From Meloidogyne chitwoodi (Eukaryota > Nematoda > Chromadorea > Rhabditida > Meloidogynidae): a stretch of 64,000 nucleotides of DNA. The notes beneath the pieces were generated by a model. That model saw only the letters and a list, made by a program, of their open reading frames with translations. It was not told where the DNA came from and made no database searches. The stretch is taken from assembly GCA_015183035.1 (NCBI GenBank), contig JACZZP010000006.1, forward strand, positions 2,294,001 through 2,358,000, in the 5' to 3' direction. How positions within the stretch are numbered: the first letter of the stretch is position 1; each line of letters begins with the position of its first letter. The position numbers and the translations under genes are program-made. Shown here one piece after another: positions 10,058 through 34,284 of the stretch.

Positions 10058-12477
10058 CTATGGTTCATCACGTCTAGGACAGTTCCACTTCTTTCCTGGA
10101 GGCGGCGGAGGAATCCACGGGCGTTGAACATATTTTGAACCAGTAAAAATGTGATGATTGCCTCTACTAGAATCACTAAAATTAAATAATTAAAATTAAA
10201 AGAAAAATTAAAAAAAAATACCCTCTACTAAATTTATGATGAAAAGAGGACGAATACCCTCCTCTACTACTTCCTCTATTATTATAATAATTATTATTAT
10301 AATTATTATTGCCACGACCACTCCAATAACTTCTTTCTTGTCTCGGTGGAGGGTAAGGATTACGTCTTGAAGGATATAATGTTTGAGGACCCAAATTAGA
10401 AGAATAAATATTTTTATTTGGAGAACGATAATTAGTTGTTGATGAAGAAGAATAACGATGATTATTATTATTATTATTAGGTGAACGTGTTGGTGATGAA
10501 CGAGAAGAACGAGAAGAAGAAGAACGACGTCTTTGAGGTGGTGAAGAAGATCTGTGTATTTTTATTTTAAAAATTAATTAATTAATTTATTTATTTATTT
10601 TGTAGTTAAAAATATTAAAAAAAGAGAGAGTTAGTTGTTTATTTTATTTTTTTAATATTAAATTGAAGAGAAAAAAGAGGTAGTTTTTTTTATAATTTTT
10701 TAAAAATTATAGGTAATATTGTTGTTAAAAAAAATAAATTATTTTTTCTTTCTTTTTTTTTTAACACATTTTTAATTTATTAAAATTGTGTTGTTTTAAT
10801 TAATTAATTTAATTTTTTTTTTAATATTTTCTCCCTTTCAGTCTCTCAAAATGGGGGACGAAATACGTTGTATATTTTTTATTATTTTTTTCAGAGTAGT
10901 TTTTATTTTTCCCTAATTCCAAAAAAATTATTAATTTTTTTGTAGTTATTTTTTGATTTTTTTTGTTTTTTTATTTTTATTTTCCCCTTGTTGTTTATTT
11001 TTATTACTCTTTTGATGCGCTCTCTATAAACGCAATGTTAAAAGATTTTTTGAATTTATTAAGTTAAAATATATACCTATATTTTTAATTTTTAGAAAAA
11101 ATTTAAAAAATGAAATGGACATTTTGTCTTTTGGACATTTTGTCTTTTGAACATTTTATCAAAAAATTAAAAAAAATTTTACCGTCTAGATGCTCGTACA
11201 GTAAATACTTCCTCAACAATTCCCCGTCGTCGTTTTAGTGGTGCTGAACGATAAGTAGGAGAATGTGGTCGTCCAGAAGAAGATCCATCAAAAGGTGAAG
11301 AACGTCGTTGAACTAAAGGTAAACGCCCTCCAGGCAATGGATCTATTTTTTGAGCAAGTGGTGGAGGATTGGGTGCTTTTGCTTTGTCACGATGAGTATC
11401 CGGATAGTAAGACGGATTTTTAAAATATGGTTGTGGTGGAAAACCAGGTTTTCCTCCCATACGAGGAACATATTTATAACCTAAATGACGAGAACGAGCA
11501 TCTCTAAAAATTAAAAAAAATTAAATTTGGAATCACCCTCTGTTATTGAACAATTTAATAATGAATTATAGAACCAATAAAACTAAAAATACCCATTTAA
11601 AAAAATAAAAACCTCAAACGAGTAAGTCGAGCCTTTTTATTTTGACGTAATCGTTCTTCTACAGTCAAGTAATAATTGTCATTTCCCTTAAGATTTTTAA
11701 ATTTGAAAAAATTCTTAAAGATATAAAAATTAATACTCTGTCTCGTTTACGCGTCTGACGATATTTTTGTGGTGGAGATCTGTCTATATCAGACGAATTA
11801 CTACTTCGGCGAGAAAGAGAACTACGAGAACGGGAAGAATCATCTGAACTGCTTGAACGTGAAGACCTTCTTTTTCGATCACGAGATTCTTTTATTTCTG
11901 ACAAACTGCCATCACTCTGAGTTTAATATTTATTTAAAATTAATTAAATATTAATTATACTTGTATGTATTAAAAGAGCAGGGAGTGGTTCTTTGGGTAG
12001 TCTAAAGGTATTAAATTCTTAAAAAATGAAGAAAAATTTTTTTAGAATTATTGCAAAACAGATTTTGACAACTCTACTTTTCTATTATTCAATTTTAAAT
12101 CCCCTTAAAAAAGTAAATTCAGAAAACAAGTTAAACCTGTTCATATTTATCATTATCATCTTCACTTCCTGGAGGTGTTTTAGGCCCAAGTTGTTTAGTA
12201 CATTTTATTTTTCTTTCATTTCCACTTAAATCTTCTTCAACATCAACTGTTTCTTCAACAACATCTTCTGGAGAGCGAGGAGCAGACAGAGAACGCGAAC
12301 GAGGACTTTGAATTCTGTCACTTTCTTCCAATTCATCTCCAGCTTCCTTTATTTTTTTAATAAATTTAAAAAATAAAATTAAATAAAAACCTCAACAAAG
12401 TCTAATACAAGATCCTCTCCTTCATCAATATCTCCATTTTTTGGTGAAATAGGTTCACGTTTTAGTTTACTTGACAT
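10058..12477 (-). CDS. Arginine/serine-rich (SR-repeat) protein, probably nuclear
   Basis: I do not recognise an exact orthologue. Exons joined from the ATG at 12477: about 12477-12391 (MSSKLKREP, acidic DIDEGEDLVLDFVE), 12350-12137 (SPRSRSLSAPRSP, then a Glu/Asp-rich stretch), about 11915-11735 (RKRRSSRSSSSDDSSRSRSS), a short exon near 11690-11613 (YYLTVEERLRQNKKARLTRLR), 11505-11180 (Pro- and Arg-rich, PLKRRRGIVEEVF), about 10555-10223 (SR, Asn and RGG-like runs) and about 10175-10058 (HHIFTGSKYV, WIPPPPPGKKWNCPRRDEP). The last intron donor must be read as GG|GTATTT to keep the conserved-looking Pro-rich tail in frame. The layout (acidic N-terminus, RS repeats, RGG/Pro tail) suggests a pre-mRNA processing or RNA-binding scaffold. 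There is no RRM or zinc finger. It lies 309 bp behind the dCMP deaminase gene on the same strand. Confidence 0.75.
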
Positions 12478-12482
12478 CTTTT

Positions 12483-12502
12483 CTTGAAGAGGAAAATAAA
12501 GT
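12483..12502 (-). promoter_or_regulatory. Probable trans-splice acceptor before the SR-protein ATG
   Basis: On the minus strand a pyrimidine tract ending TTTTCCTCTTCAAG lies 5 bases before the ATG at 12477. In nematodes this arrangement marks spliced-leader addition. With the upstream gene only 309 bp away on the same strand, it could be an internal operon acceptor. Not proven by sequence alone. Confidence 0.5.
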
Positions 12503-12785
12503 TAATTTAATAAAAAAAAAAAAGTATAGTGAAATATTAAATCAAATAATATGAAAATAAATTATATAAAATATAATTTATTAAAAAAATAAAAGGCCTA
12601 AATATTAAAAACTAAATTAAAAGAAAAAGAACATTAAAAGTAGTACAATAAAATAATTAAATTTAAAAAATAAATTAAACACACAAAAGCTTATATTAAC
12701 AGAAATATTTGGAGAAATAATTAAAGATAATATCTATATTTAAAATAATTAAAAACCCTAATTTATAAACATTTGTTAAAGAAAA

Positions 12786-14649
12786 TCAATCAAATTGAAT
12801 AACAACATGGCTTCGAATTGGTTTAAATTGACTAAATTTATTTAATTAAAAACTCTATTTAAAATTTAAAAAACCTATAATTAATTTTGGTAGCATCAAA
12901 TAAACGTCTAGAAGCCTTAGTTTCAATACAATCCTTATCTTTCAAATAAACAACATTTTTAATTCCAGATTGAATAATCAACTTTGCACACTCATTGCAC
13001 GGAAAACGGGTTGTATCTTTTTTTAAATAAATTTAATTTAAATTAATTTAAAAATACAAATTGTAGCATCTTTATAATGAGCAGAATTTCCATTAGCAAT
13101 TGCATTCATTTCAGCATGACAAACATAAAGATATCTAAATAAATAAAAATTAAATTTTCAAACATATACAACATTCAATCCTCTCCACACTTTGTATTAA
13201 AAATATCACAAGAACTGTCCTTTCCCCATGGCATATCATCATCATTACAACCATTTGGCATTCCATTATATCCAGTTCCAACAATTTTGTTATCTTTAAT
13301 TATACAAGCACCAACTTGAGTACAAGGATCTTTACTTCTAAGAGATGCCATTATTGCTGTTCCCATAAACAATTCTTCCCAACTAATATAATCAGACCGT
13401 TTTTTATTGTTTAATTGAGCATTATCAAGTTGAATTGATGTAGTACATTTTGGTTTTAATGGAGAATGAATGCTTAAAATATATTTATTTATTTATTGAT
13501 TTTTGAGGTCTTTATATTATTCATCTTTCTCTTAAATTAATTTGCCATAATCTACTCTTAAGGGGAAATCAATTGGTAAAGCTTACAAACCAGAGAAATT
13601 TATAAATTCCACAAACCTTCCATTTATCACTGAATGATTATTTAAGTCATTTAAATCCAGTAGACCACTCATATAGTCGTTCTTCACAAATGTTCCCTTC
13701 CTTTCAAAACGCTCCGTTATCTAAATTTATTAAATTTAGTAAAAACAACTAGTAAATAATTGTACAAAAATCAATAAAAAAGAACGAAAGTACAACGGGG
13801 AAGATTAAACAATTTTTGGTTAAACGAAAACTTTACTTATTTAACAAAATGAAAGTTACAATTAGATAAAGTTTCATTAAAAATTAATTTTGGCGAAATG
13901 TCAAAAATTTTTTAAAATAAATAAATTAATTAAAAATAAATAAATAAACTTGATTTAAACAAATTGATGAATTTTGATTATCAAAATTATTTAAATTAAT
14001 TCCAATAGGTGAAGAATTTGAACAATTTTCATTTTTAATAATTTCATTTTTTGATGAATTACAGGGTTGTGGTGATGAATTTACCAAATTTGAAATAAAT
14101 TTTAATGTTTCTTCTGTTGCTTTTTTATCTAATTCTGTCATTAATTCAAGCTTAAAATGAGGAAAAAAATTAATTTTTAATTTTTCCCTTTATTTACCCT
14201 TATTTTTAATTTAAATAAAATATAAAATTTAAAAAATAACACCTAATAATACCCTATTTATTTTTTATTTTAACAAACACCTTTGGCATCTTTTCCAATG
14301 GTTCTTCTCCTTTTAAAAAATTTTTATTTACTTCAAAATTTCTTTTTTGTGAATTATTATTATTATTTATTGTTTCCTTTGTTACTTTTTTACCTCCATC
14401 CCCTATTATTGTTAAATTATTTGAATTTAATGGAATCATTAAACGTTTATCCAATCCATGTACCCTTTCAAGGTGTTGCTAAATTTATTTTAATTTTCCT
14501 TAATTTTTAAATAAAAAATTAAAATTTTACTAAACCCAAAATGTTGAGGTTGATTTGTCTTTTCTATTTCGAATACATCCACATAATCTACATTTTCCAC
14601 CTCCTTCAAATTCATCAAAATAGTCCCAAACAATTGAAGGCATTGGCAT
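12786..14649 (-). CDS. Deoxycytidylate deaminase with N-terminal BED zinc finger (in-frame fusion)
   Basis: The C-terminal half is dCMP deaminase, a cytosolic enzyme making dUMP for thymidylate synthesis. It shows [39 protein letters not shown], the zinc motif HAEMNAI (His and catalytic Glu) and [12 protein letters not shown] (the two Cys ligands). The donor for the HAE exon must be AATACAAA|GTGTGG, giving [11 protein letters not shown] as in vertebrate enzymes. Going upstream, exons at 13721-13617, about 14156-13953, about 14482-14279 and 14649-14537 join with matching phases and no stop. The first two encode [16 protein letters not shown] and, across an intron, QHLERVHG: the W/YF, CxxC and HxxxxH layout of a BED finger, a DNA-binding fold common in transposases and chromatin factors. 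The linker of about 150 residues is Asn/Lys-rich. Alternatives are two genes, or alternative starts giving a plain deaminase. The deaminase is certain; the fusion is inferred. Confidence 0.85.
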
Positions 14650-15768
14650 AGATTAATTAAAATACTTATATTGTTTCTCTCAGAATTAAAGTTTATTTAA
14701 CTAAATTTTGTATTTAAGCATAAGTGATATTATAAACCGGAAAGTTTTATTTTATTTTTGAAGTTTTTAGTTAGTTACTATATTCTTTCCGGAAAGTTTA
14801 AACTTTTTAATATTTTCGTATAATATTCTTTCCGGAAAGTTTTATGTAAATATAAATAGTAAAAAATTAAAGTGATAGCAATACTTTTTAAGGAACAGAG
14901 AGGATATATTTGTTAAGTAATTAAATGCTTTAGTTGTCAACCTCTGAATAGATTCGAATAAATATAAAATGTTGAGGATGGGAGAGGATTATTCTTTCTC
15001 TCTTTCTCCTTCTTTCTTGCGCTATTAGCTGAGTTATTGAAATTATCGGAGTCATATCACGGCAGTTAAGTGTGAGATTGAAGAAAGATAGAGGGGGACG
15101 GGAATGGTTGGGAAGGATTTTGAATTGATTGATTATAGGTGAAAAAGGATAGGGAGAAAAAGCAAGGCAAATAAGGCAAAATCGCTCATTCCTTTCTTAC
15201 CCACCATCCCAAAAATTTGGCCATCAATCCGCGCGCGGCCTTTCTCCAACGAGGAAAAAGTGCTATAGACCAGCGATGGCATAGACAGTGTTTTTGAATT
15301 TTTCACTTTTGAAGCTTACATGACCTTTTTAGTTTTGCCGTCTAAAAAATATATGGAATTATTATAGTATAAATTTAAAAAATATCTTTTCCATTTATTT
15401 TTCAATTATTTTTATTTTTTCTTAGGAGATCAATATATATTTTGAGACTAATAAAATCTTTCTTCAGGAGATTAAATTCGGATGTGGCCACAGCTAACAA
15501 CATCCTTACTTGTGTGTTTGTTTTTATTTCAATCGGACATTCTTTTTTAGTTTTTTTTGATGAAAAATTGGCCAGGTAGATATACATATTCTCTCCTTTA
15601 TTGTTCTTTTACTTTAATGTTTGTCAAATAACAGATGTTGCTCATATTCTTCAAAAATTTTTTTATTATTCATTAATCATCATCGAGCAAAAAAATTAGA
15701 ACTATTTTTGACTATATTTTTAAATAAATACTTCCAAAAAAATATTTTTACCCTTAAAAGTTTAGAGG
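14650..15768. other. Divergent intergenic region with TTCCGGAA motifs
   Basis: This lies between the dCMP deaminase (-) and the first LRR gene (+), so promoters of both are expected here. The palindrome-centred word ctttccggaaagttt or its 3' half occurs near 14739, 14785 and 14828. A C/T-rich stretch near 14990-15020 and a CG-rich spot near 15229 (ccgcgcgcggcc) are the other landmarks. No coding exon was supported. Confidence 0.5.
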
Positions 15769-18742
15769 ATGATTACATGGCCTAAAAGTATTCAATCATT
15801 TTTTTATTTTTTTCTTACTTTTATGAAAATAAATTTTATTCAATTTAATATGGTCAGAGCAGAAACATGTCCTATTATTCAAGTAAATATTCTAAAAAAA
15901 AGTTTTTTTATGTTTTTTAAAGTTTAATAACTCATGTTCATGCACTTCAACAAATAATAAAGGTATTGGAATTAATTGTTCTGGAGGCCAACCATTTGAA
16001 CAAATTTTGTATGCTTTACAACCTTTAATGGAAAAACCAAGTATCAAAATTGAAGTATTGAGAATTCAAAATACACCTATTCCTCAAGTATATATTTAAC
16101 AAACTTTATTGTGTCATATTTTCCGGAAAGTTTTAATTATTTGAAAGTTTTATTTAATATTTTCCGGAAAGTTTTAGTGTAATAGATATTTTCTTTCCGG
16201 AAAGTTTTACTTGTATTTGCTTCTATTAACTATTTACAACTCTAATGTAACTAAAAAATAATTACAACTTTCTTTTCTAATAAACTTTATTGTATTTTTA
16301 GATGCAACTTAATTCTCTAACTTCTCTATTAGTTCGTCATCTAATACTCTTTAATAACACTCTCTCTCAATTCCAAGTTTCAACTTCAAGTGACAGTTCA
16401 CTTTTTAATACAGTTGAACAATTAGAATTACAAAATAATGAAATTACAAATATTGAGGACTGTCCATCTTTAGCTTTATTTTCAAATTTACATTCTCTTT
16501 CGCTTGCTGGGAATAAATTAAATCAAATATTACCTAAAACTTTTTTTAATTTTAATTCTCGCAAAAAACTTTTACAGTTAAAAAATTATTTTTAAATTAA
16601 ATTTAATTTTTTTTCAGGCTTGATTTAAGTGAAAACTTCCTTTCTGATATTTCAATTAATTCTAAAGCTTTTATTGGATTGGAATTTTTACAAAAACTTT
16701 CACTAGAAAAAAATAATTTAAATTATTTTCCTACTGAAGCTATAGCTAATTTATCTGATTCTCTTGAAGAATTATTTTTAAGTGCAAATCAAATTAATAG
16801 TTTAGAACCTGGTGATATTCCTTCCCTTCCAAGACTTAAAAGTTTGGGTTTAGATGTTAATCAGGTAATTAATTAATTTTTTAAATATAAAATTGCCTTT
16901 TTAATGGAATAATTAAAAAAAAATTTATTTTTAAAGATTAATTATTTGGATTCAAATACATTTAATTCAATACCTTCTCTTTGGTATTTATATTTATCTC
17001 AAAATCAATTTAGCTCAATTCCTTCAATATTTGATTCTATTCCTGAATTAAAAGTGCTTTCAATGGGTGGAAATCCAATAGAAAGGATTGAGGCTAATTG
17101 TTAGTTTTCTTTCAATTTATTTAAAAAAATATTTTTTTTTAATTTTAAAGCATTTTTGTCAGCAAAATCATTACTTCGCCTTGACTTATCTCAATGCAAA
17201 ATTAATTATTTAAATAATAATTGTTTTAGTCCAATTTCTCGTCTTCAATTTGTTAATTTACGTGGGAATAGACTTAAATATATTTCTAATAAATTATTTG
17301 AAAAAGAAAATAAACTTTCTTTTCTTGTTTCAATAGATTTGGCACAAAATCAAGTAATTTTTAAATTAATTAAATTAATTTAAAAAAAATGATTTCTTTT
17401 CACCAAGATTGAAAAAGTTGAAGATTTTGCCTTTACTAATCTTAATCAACTTCAATCTATCGATTTAAGTTATAATCGGCTACAAACATTTGATTCTAAT
17501 ACTTTTAGAGGAACATTTTTGCAAACACAAAATGCTGCAGTTCAAATTCTTGACTTAACTGGTTTAATAATAAAATAATTAATATTATTTAAATAATTAA
17601 AATAGAAAATCAAATTGACTGTAATCCTGACAAAATAGAGTGGCTACTTTCCTTAAACGGAAGAGTGCGAATTCAAGGAAGGTTTTTTACAAAATAGAAT
17701 ACATAAAAATAAAAATTATTTTAGTTGTTCCAGAATAAATCGAGAACAAAATATAGAAATTATTGATTTGGCGAAAATTGTTTCATTAGCTGTTGAAAAT
17801 GAAATTTTAAAGTAATTTATATTTTCCGGAAAGTTTTTTTTAATTTTTAAAGTTTTTAAGGAAAACAACTAAAACACCAACAACATTTAATAATAAAATA
17901 AACATTTCCGGAAGCGAAAATGAGAAAAGAAAAAATAGAAAAATTAATAAAAATTATTTAAGACCTTTAAATAAAATTAAGAATGAAAAAAATAATATTT
18001 CTAAAATAGAAAATGAAGAATTATTTAAAAATAATTTTATATTATTATTAAATAATGAAACTAAAAATAATAATAATACAAAAAGTGAAGAAAATGATCA
18101 AATTAATGCTTTAATAGAAGAGGAGGATGAATTACAACCTAATAATAATGAAAATGGATGGTTTGTACTAAAACTTGGCAAGTTTTAGTAAAATGTTTTT
18201 TACTATTTTCTTTCCGGAAAGTTTTAATTATTTAATTCAAGTTGTAATAATCGCAGTGATAGGTTTCCTTTTAACTACTTTTATCTTGGCCACTAGAGGA
18301 ATATTACCGTTTAACTGGAAATTATTAGGTGAATGCTTCATTAATCATCGAAAGAGAAAAAATAAAGGGAATAATCGACAGAGAATGAAGGTAAGTTTGT
18401 ATTCAAGTTTTAATTATTTTAAGTTTCCGGAATATTTTGTATTTTCAAGTTTTATTATTTTTAAGTTTTCGGAATATTTTGTATTTTTAAGTTTTAATTA
18501 TGGTATTTTTTAAGTTTTTCTTTCCTTGTAAAAAGAATTCATACAGTCCCTCAAACATTCCTTCTTTCTCTTCTACTTCTAGTCATTTTCCTGATAACCA
18601 ACAACAATTTAATAATTTAAATTATTACCTCAATAATGGTGGATTAAAAAGAATTACAACAGTAACAGATTTAAATGAAGAAAAATTAAAAAATGAAGAA
18701 ATTAATTTAAAAAGGGTAAAAAGAGAATTATTTTTCTTTTAA
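15769..18742 (+). CDS. Extracellular leucine-rich repeat, single-pass membrane protein (LRR gene 1)
   Basis: The ATG at 15769 directly follows an AG acceptor and opens with a hydrophobic leader (FFYFFLTFMKINFIQF). A Cys-rich cap follows (TCPIIQ, then NNSCSCTSTNNKGIGINCSGG), then LRRs spread over exons near 15932-16086, 16302-16576, 16618-16864, 16936-17100, 17152-17352 and 17408-17570. Typical units are LEQLELQNNEI-like, such as LHSLSLAGNKL, LQKLSLEKNNL and LEELFLSANQI. A Cys-containing cap near 17606-17680, an Asn-rich spacer, a transmembrane segment (VVIIAVIGFLLTTFILA, about 18242-18290) and a basic cytoplasmic tail follow. The last exon starts after AAAAAG at about 18535 and ends at 18742. 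The architecture is that of nematode eLRR-only surface proteins of the SYM-1/LET-4/EGG-6 group. The precise orthologue is not claimed. Several introns carry the TTCCGGAA repeat. It ends 110 bp from the convergent transporter gene. Confidence 0.8.
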
Positions 18743-18852
18743 ATTGATTTAATTTTTCTTAAATAATTTTTATGGAAAAATGTTTAATTTTTTTTCCAAT
18801 TGCATAATTTTTTTTTGACAAAAATGAGTAATAATAGAATTTTAATATTTTT

Positions 18853-21301
18853 TCAAGAATTTCTTTTTTGTAAATTTTCGTTATTTTTGTTACTCATATT
18901 TTCCCTTGATGAAGGCCATAATTCAACCTTAGTAAAGGCATTAGAATTATCTTCCTTAATTTTTTAAAATATAATATTTTAAAAAATGTCAAGAACATTT
19001 TTTTAATATTAAAATTTTTTTTCCTCTCTTACCTTCATTTCCCCTCCAATAGCCCAACAATCTGTTGGTGTAATTGTCTTTCCCCGTTTAAAACGTTTTT
19101 CTACCATTGCCTCCACAAATCCACAACCTATTCCATCTCCAACTACATTTGTTGCTGTACGAAGTCTGTCTCTTTAAAAAAATGTTTATGAAAATTAAGA
19201 AAAAAAACTAACAATAACCAATCAACAGCAATTATTAAAGTAACATCAGATGCAGGTAAACCAACTGAAGTTAATACAATAAGCATTGTAACAAGACCAG
19301 CTGAGGGAATTGAAGCTGCACCCACTGAAGCTAAAGTAGCTGTTAAACTGAAAAAGAGAAAATAAAATATTTTTAAAAATCTCTGAATTATCCCCACAAA
19401 TAAATAATTAAAAAAAACAAACGCAATGGTAATAACAGTTCCAGCATGCATTTCTAATCCATTCATTTGTGCAATAAATATAGAAGCTACAGCTTCATAT
19501 AAAGCAGTCCCATCCATATTAACCATCGCCCCAACGGGTAAAACAAATTTTGTATATTTTGGGAGAACTCCGTTAATTTCTTCTAAACACCTTTAAAAAA
19601 TTAATTAATTTAAAATAAATAAAATAAGCTCTCACTTGAATGTAACTGGCCTAAAAATAATAAAAATAAATTTTTTTAATTAAAAAAATTAAATACAAAG
19701 AAGCAGCACTCGAAGCAGTACCCAAAGCTGTCATTGCTGCTTGTGTTAATCCTTGCATAAATTTGTATGGATTTTTTCTTGTTCCAATAAACAAAATTGT
19801 TGGTAATGTTATAAATAAATGTAAAAGAAGGCCAGTAATTACTTTAAATTAAATTTTTTAATTTTTTAGAGTGTATTTATTTACCTGTTAACATGTATAA
19901 TGCCAACATTTTTGCTGTTTTTGTCAAATCATTAATTTCTAAAATTTTTGCTGCAATAAGTGAAGCTATTCCTATTGGGGAATACCTGAGAAAAATGTTT
20001 AAAATTATTTTAAAAATATTTAAATAATATTTACCACATAACAATACTGACAAGAGCAATAATGACTTTATCCAAAGAGATGAAAAAATCAGCCAAAAGC
20101 TTAAAAAATTAAATTTTATTTTTAAATTAATTTTATTTAATTTAAAATTAATTTTTCTGCTTTTTATTATTTTTTTATTAATTTTTAACCTTAGCCTCAG
20201 CCCCCAATTGTCCCATAACCAAACCAAGAGCAATAAAAAATACAATTAAACCTATATAATTAAAAAAAATAATATTTTAAAATAAGCAAAATAAAAACCC
20301 AAAGCATTCATTCCATCAATATATTTATGTACTGAACTAGTTACAACTTTAAATGTTCCAGCTAAAGTAATATTTTTTTCTACATATTCTGTCTCTATTT
20401 GTTGAAAAGATGCGCGTACAATATTGTCTGGAAACATATTTCTATGAATAAAATATATGTAGTTTATTTAAATGTATTTTCAAGTTTAATATATTTCAAG
20501 TTTATTTAAATATACTTTCAAGTTTAATATATTTCAAGTTTATTTAAATATACTTTCAAGTTTAATATATTTCAAGTTTATTTAAATGTATTTTCAAGTT
20601 TAAGCTTAAAAGTTATATTTTTCTCTGCCAAGTTTTATTATTTCCTATTAAAACTTTATCTCTTCTAACCTTACAACATCCGTCATTTTCTCTAAAGCAG
20701 ATACATTGGCTGCAGTATTATCTAGTTCTATACCATATTCTTGCTTAATGGAAGGATCTCCAGGGTGTATTAGCAAAACTAGACATATACCCGTCTTAAA
20801 AAGTTTATTAAATATTAAAGTTTATTTTCACTTACTAATACAGCTAAAAACATTGTTATAGAATAATATATTAATGCAAATAGTCCAATCCAGCCTTAAA
20901 AATAAATAAACTTCTTACTTTAAAAAAGAATTATTTATTTTATACCAGATTGTTTAGCATCAAGTTGACTTAATCCTGAAATAAGACTAGCAGCAATTAA
21001 AGGCAAAATCATTGCTTTGAGAATATTCATAAATATTTCTCCTGGGAAACCAATTAAATCAATTTCCCTTTAAAAAAAAATAATTTAATTATTAATAAAA
21101 ATAAATTCACCTTTGTGAAGGAGTTAAATGTCTTAATCCGAAACCAATACCAAAACCACCAAAAACACTTAATATTGTAAACAATAAAAGAATATTTTCC
21201 CTCAATAATTCACTTTTTCGTCGACGCGTTTTTCGTCGAGTTTTGGATGGGGGCATTTTACAAAGAGATAATTCATCGACAAAACCATCTTCTCCACCCA
21301 T
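18853..21301 (-). CDS. Excitatory amino-acid (glutamate) transporter, SLC1 family
   Basis: A sodium-coupled glutamate/aspartate transporter of the plasma membrane that clears transmitter. Exons begin at the ATG at 21301 ([14 protein letters not shown], a basic [10 protein letters not shown] stretch, then TM1). Visible family blocks in order: [68 protein letters not shown] (hairpin 1), [20 protein letters not shown] (the NMDGT transport motif), [13 protein letters not shown] (hairpin 2) and [19 protein letters not shown] with the substrate-binding Asp and Arg. The TM4 loop is short and carries the N-glycosylation candidate EKNITLAG. The tail ends [16 protein letters not shown] before a TGA at 18853. 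All key residues appear intact. One intron holds a 38-bp tandem repeat. Assignment to a specific nematode glt paralogue is not possible here. Confidence 0.95.
20455..20605. repeat. 38-bp tandem repeat in glutamate transporter intron
   Basis: About four copies of an AT-rich unit alternating tttcaagtttatttaaata and ctttcaagtttaatata. It lies in one intron of the transporter gene just after the MFPDNIVR exon. Confidence 0.8.
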
Positions 21302-22801
21302 TTAACTATTTTTAAAATAAAAATTTAATTTTTTAAAATTAAATTTAAAAAAAAATTAAATAATTTTAAATAAATCGATTCAATTTTAAATTTAGCCAAA
21401 AAAATTAAAAAAGAAAAGAGAGAGTGAAAATATCAATTTATAAAATAAAATTTAAAAAAAAAAGTCAGATGAGAGAAATAGGGAGGAGGAAAGTGAAATT
21501 GTGGAATTTTTAGAAGGGCGTGGATTTTTTATTAAAAAAATATTATTGAAACAGAGAGGTCATAAAACAATTAAAAAGTAATAAAAAATATAAATGATAA
21601 AAAATATTTTGGACCAAAAATCAAATTAAACTGATAAGGAACAGGAAATAGGGGGATTTTTGGGCATCAACAATATATACCTAAAAATATATTTTTTTAA
21701 TTTTAAAATTGTTTTAATTATTTTATAACTAAATCCTCTAAAAAAATTTTAGACGAAAAAAAATTTAATTAAAAATTTAAATAAAAAATGTCAGCGCCGA
21801 AATGCCCATCCTTAATAAAATAATAAAAAAATAATGTTAATAAATATAAAAACGTGGAAAAGATGAGAGTTATGTGGACATAGAAAATAATAAAAAATAA
21901 ATAAAAATATATATAAAGTTAATTGTGAAAGCCTCTTTCATTCCTTCTCTCTCGAGAGGGAAAGAAAGACTTGTTATGTTGCGCTCACGTTTTTTTCAAA
22001 AAATAATTCTTTTCATCTCTCCGTTCCAATTTTTATTTAATATTTTAAACAAAAGATATTTAGTAATAGAAAAAAACAAAAAAAAGTAAAAAAAATTTAA
22101 AAAAAATAATAAAAAAGATCTAATAGCTGCGCCGAAATTACCCCTGCATAAGGAAAATTTAAAAGTATTTTTATTAAAAAAAAATTTTTTTTCCAAATAA
22201 TAAAATTAAAATTATTTAAAAATGTTAAAAAAATATAAAAAAAACCTCTACATTTTAGTAAAATAAAATTATGTACATCTTCTCTCTCTCTCTCTTTTCT
22301 CTTCTGCCCTTAATAAATATAATTGTGTTGTTGTTGTTTCTGCAAAATAACAATAAAGAGGATTAATTCTAAATAATATTAATATTAACCGGTTGTTTAT
22401 TTAAACATTATTGGTCTCTAAAAAGAGCAATTACGCAATATAATATTTATTTATTAAATTAAATAAAAAATTATTATTATTATTTTATTATTTAACCAAA
22501 ACTATTGTAATCTTTAAAAAAAAAATATTTTTTTATAATTAAATTTATACATCATTTGACTAAAAAAAATATATACATATACCTAGAAGAGAATGATTTT
22601 TAAAATTAAAAAAAAAATATTTTCTGTTTTTATAGGTATAAAAGATAAAAGAAAATCTCTAAAATTTTACAAAAAAAAAGATGAATTTAATACAGAATAT
22701 TTATAAAATTATTTAAAAATAATTTTTCTTTTACAGTTAATGTGTGAGGTATTATATATATGTAGATTGTACAAAATATTTACATAATATTTTAAAAATA
22801 T
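21302..22801. other. AT-rich spacer between glutamate transporter promoter and PHAF1 3' end
   Basis: This holds the upstream region of the glutamate transporter (-) and the 3' flank of PHAF1 (-). Landmarks are a small palindrome ctctctcgagaggg near 21947, a CT dinucleotide run near 22280 and many homopolymer A/T tracts. An open frame at 21996-22196 is low complexity and was not called. Confidence 0.5.
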
Positions 22802-33259
<10,458 letters not shown>

Positions 33260-33504
33260 TTATTTTAACTGATAATTAATGTGGAAATTAAAATTTTGAT
33301 TTTTAATTTAAAAAAAATAATTTGGTCAATAAACCAATTGAATAAATTAATAAAAAAGAACAATGATTTATGATATAAAAATAATTGTTTAAAAATTTTT
33401 TTAGATAAGACATATTTAGGAAGTATTTTCAAAAAATAGATAGTCCCGGTTGTCCAAAAAATAACGAGAGCATTTTCCAAATAAACAAATTATATGTCTT
33501 CTCA

Positions 33505-34284
<780 letters not shown>

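Noticed and set aside
21996..22196. Minus-strand open frame of about 66 codons
   Set aside because: Phe/Lys-rich low complexity upstream of the transporter gene, unsupported.
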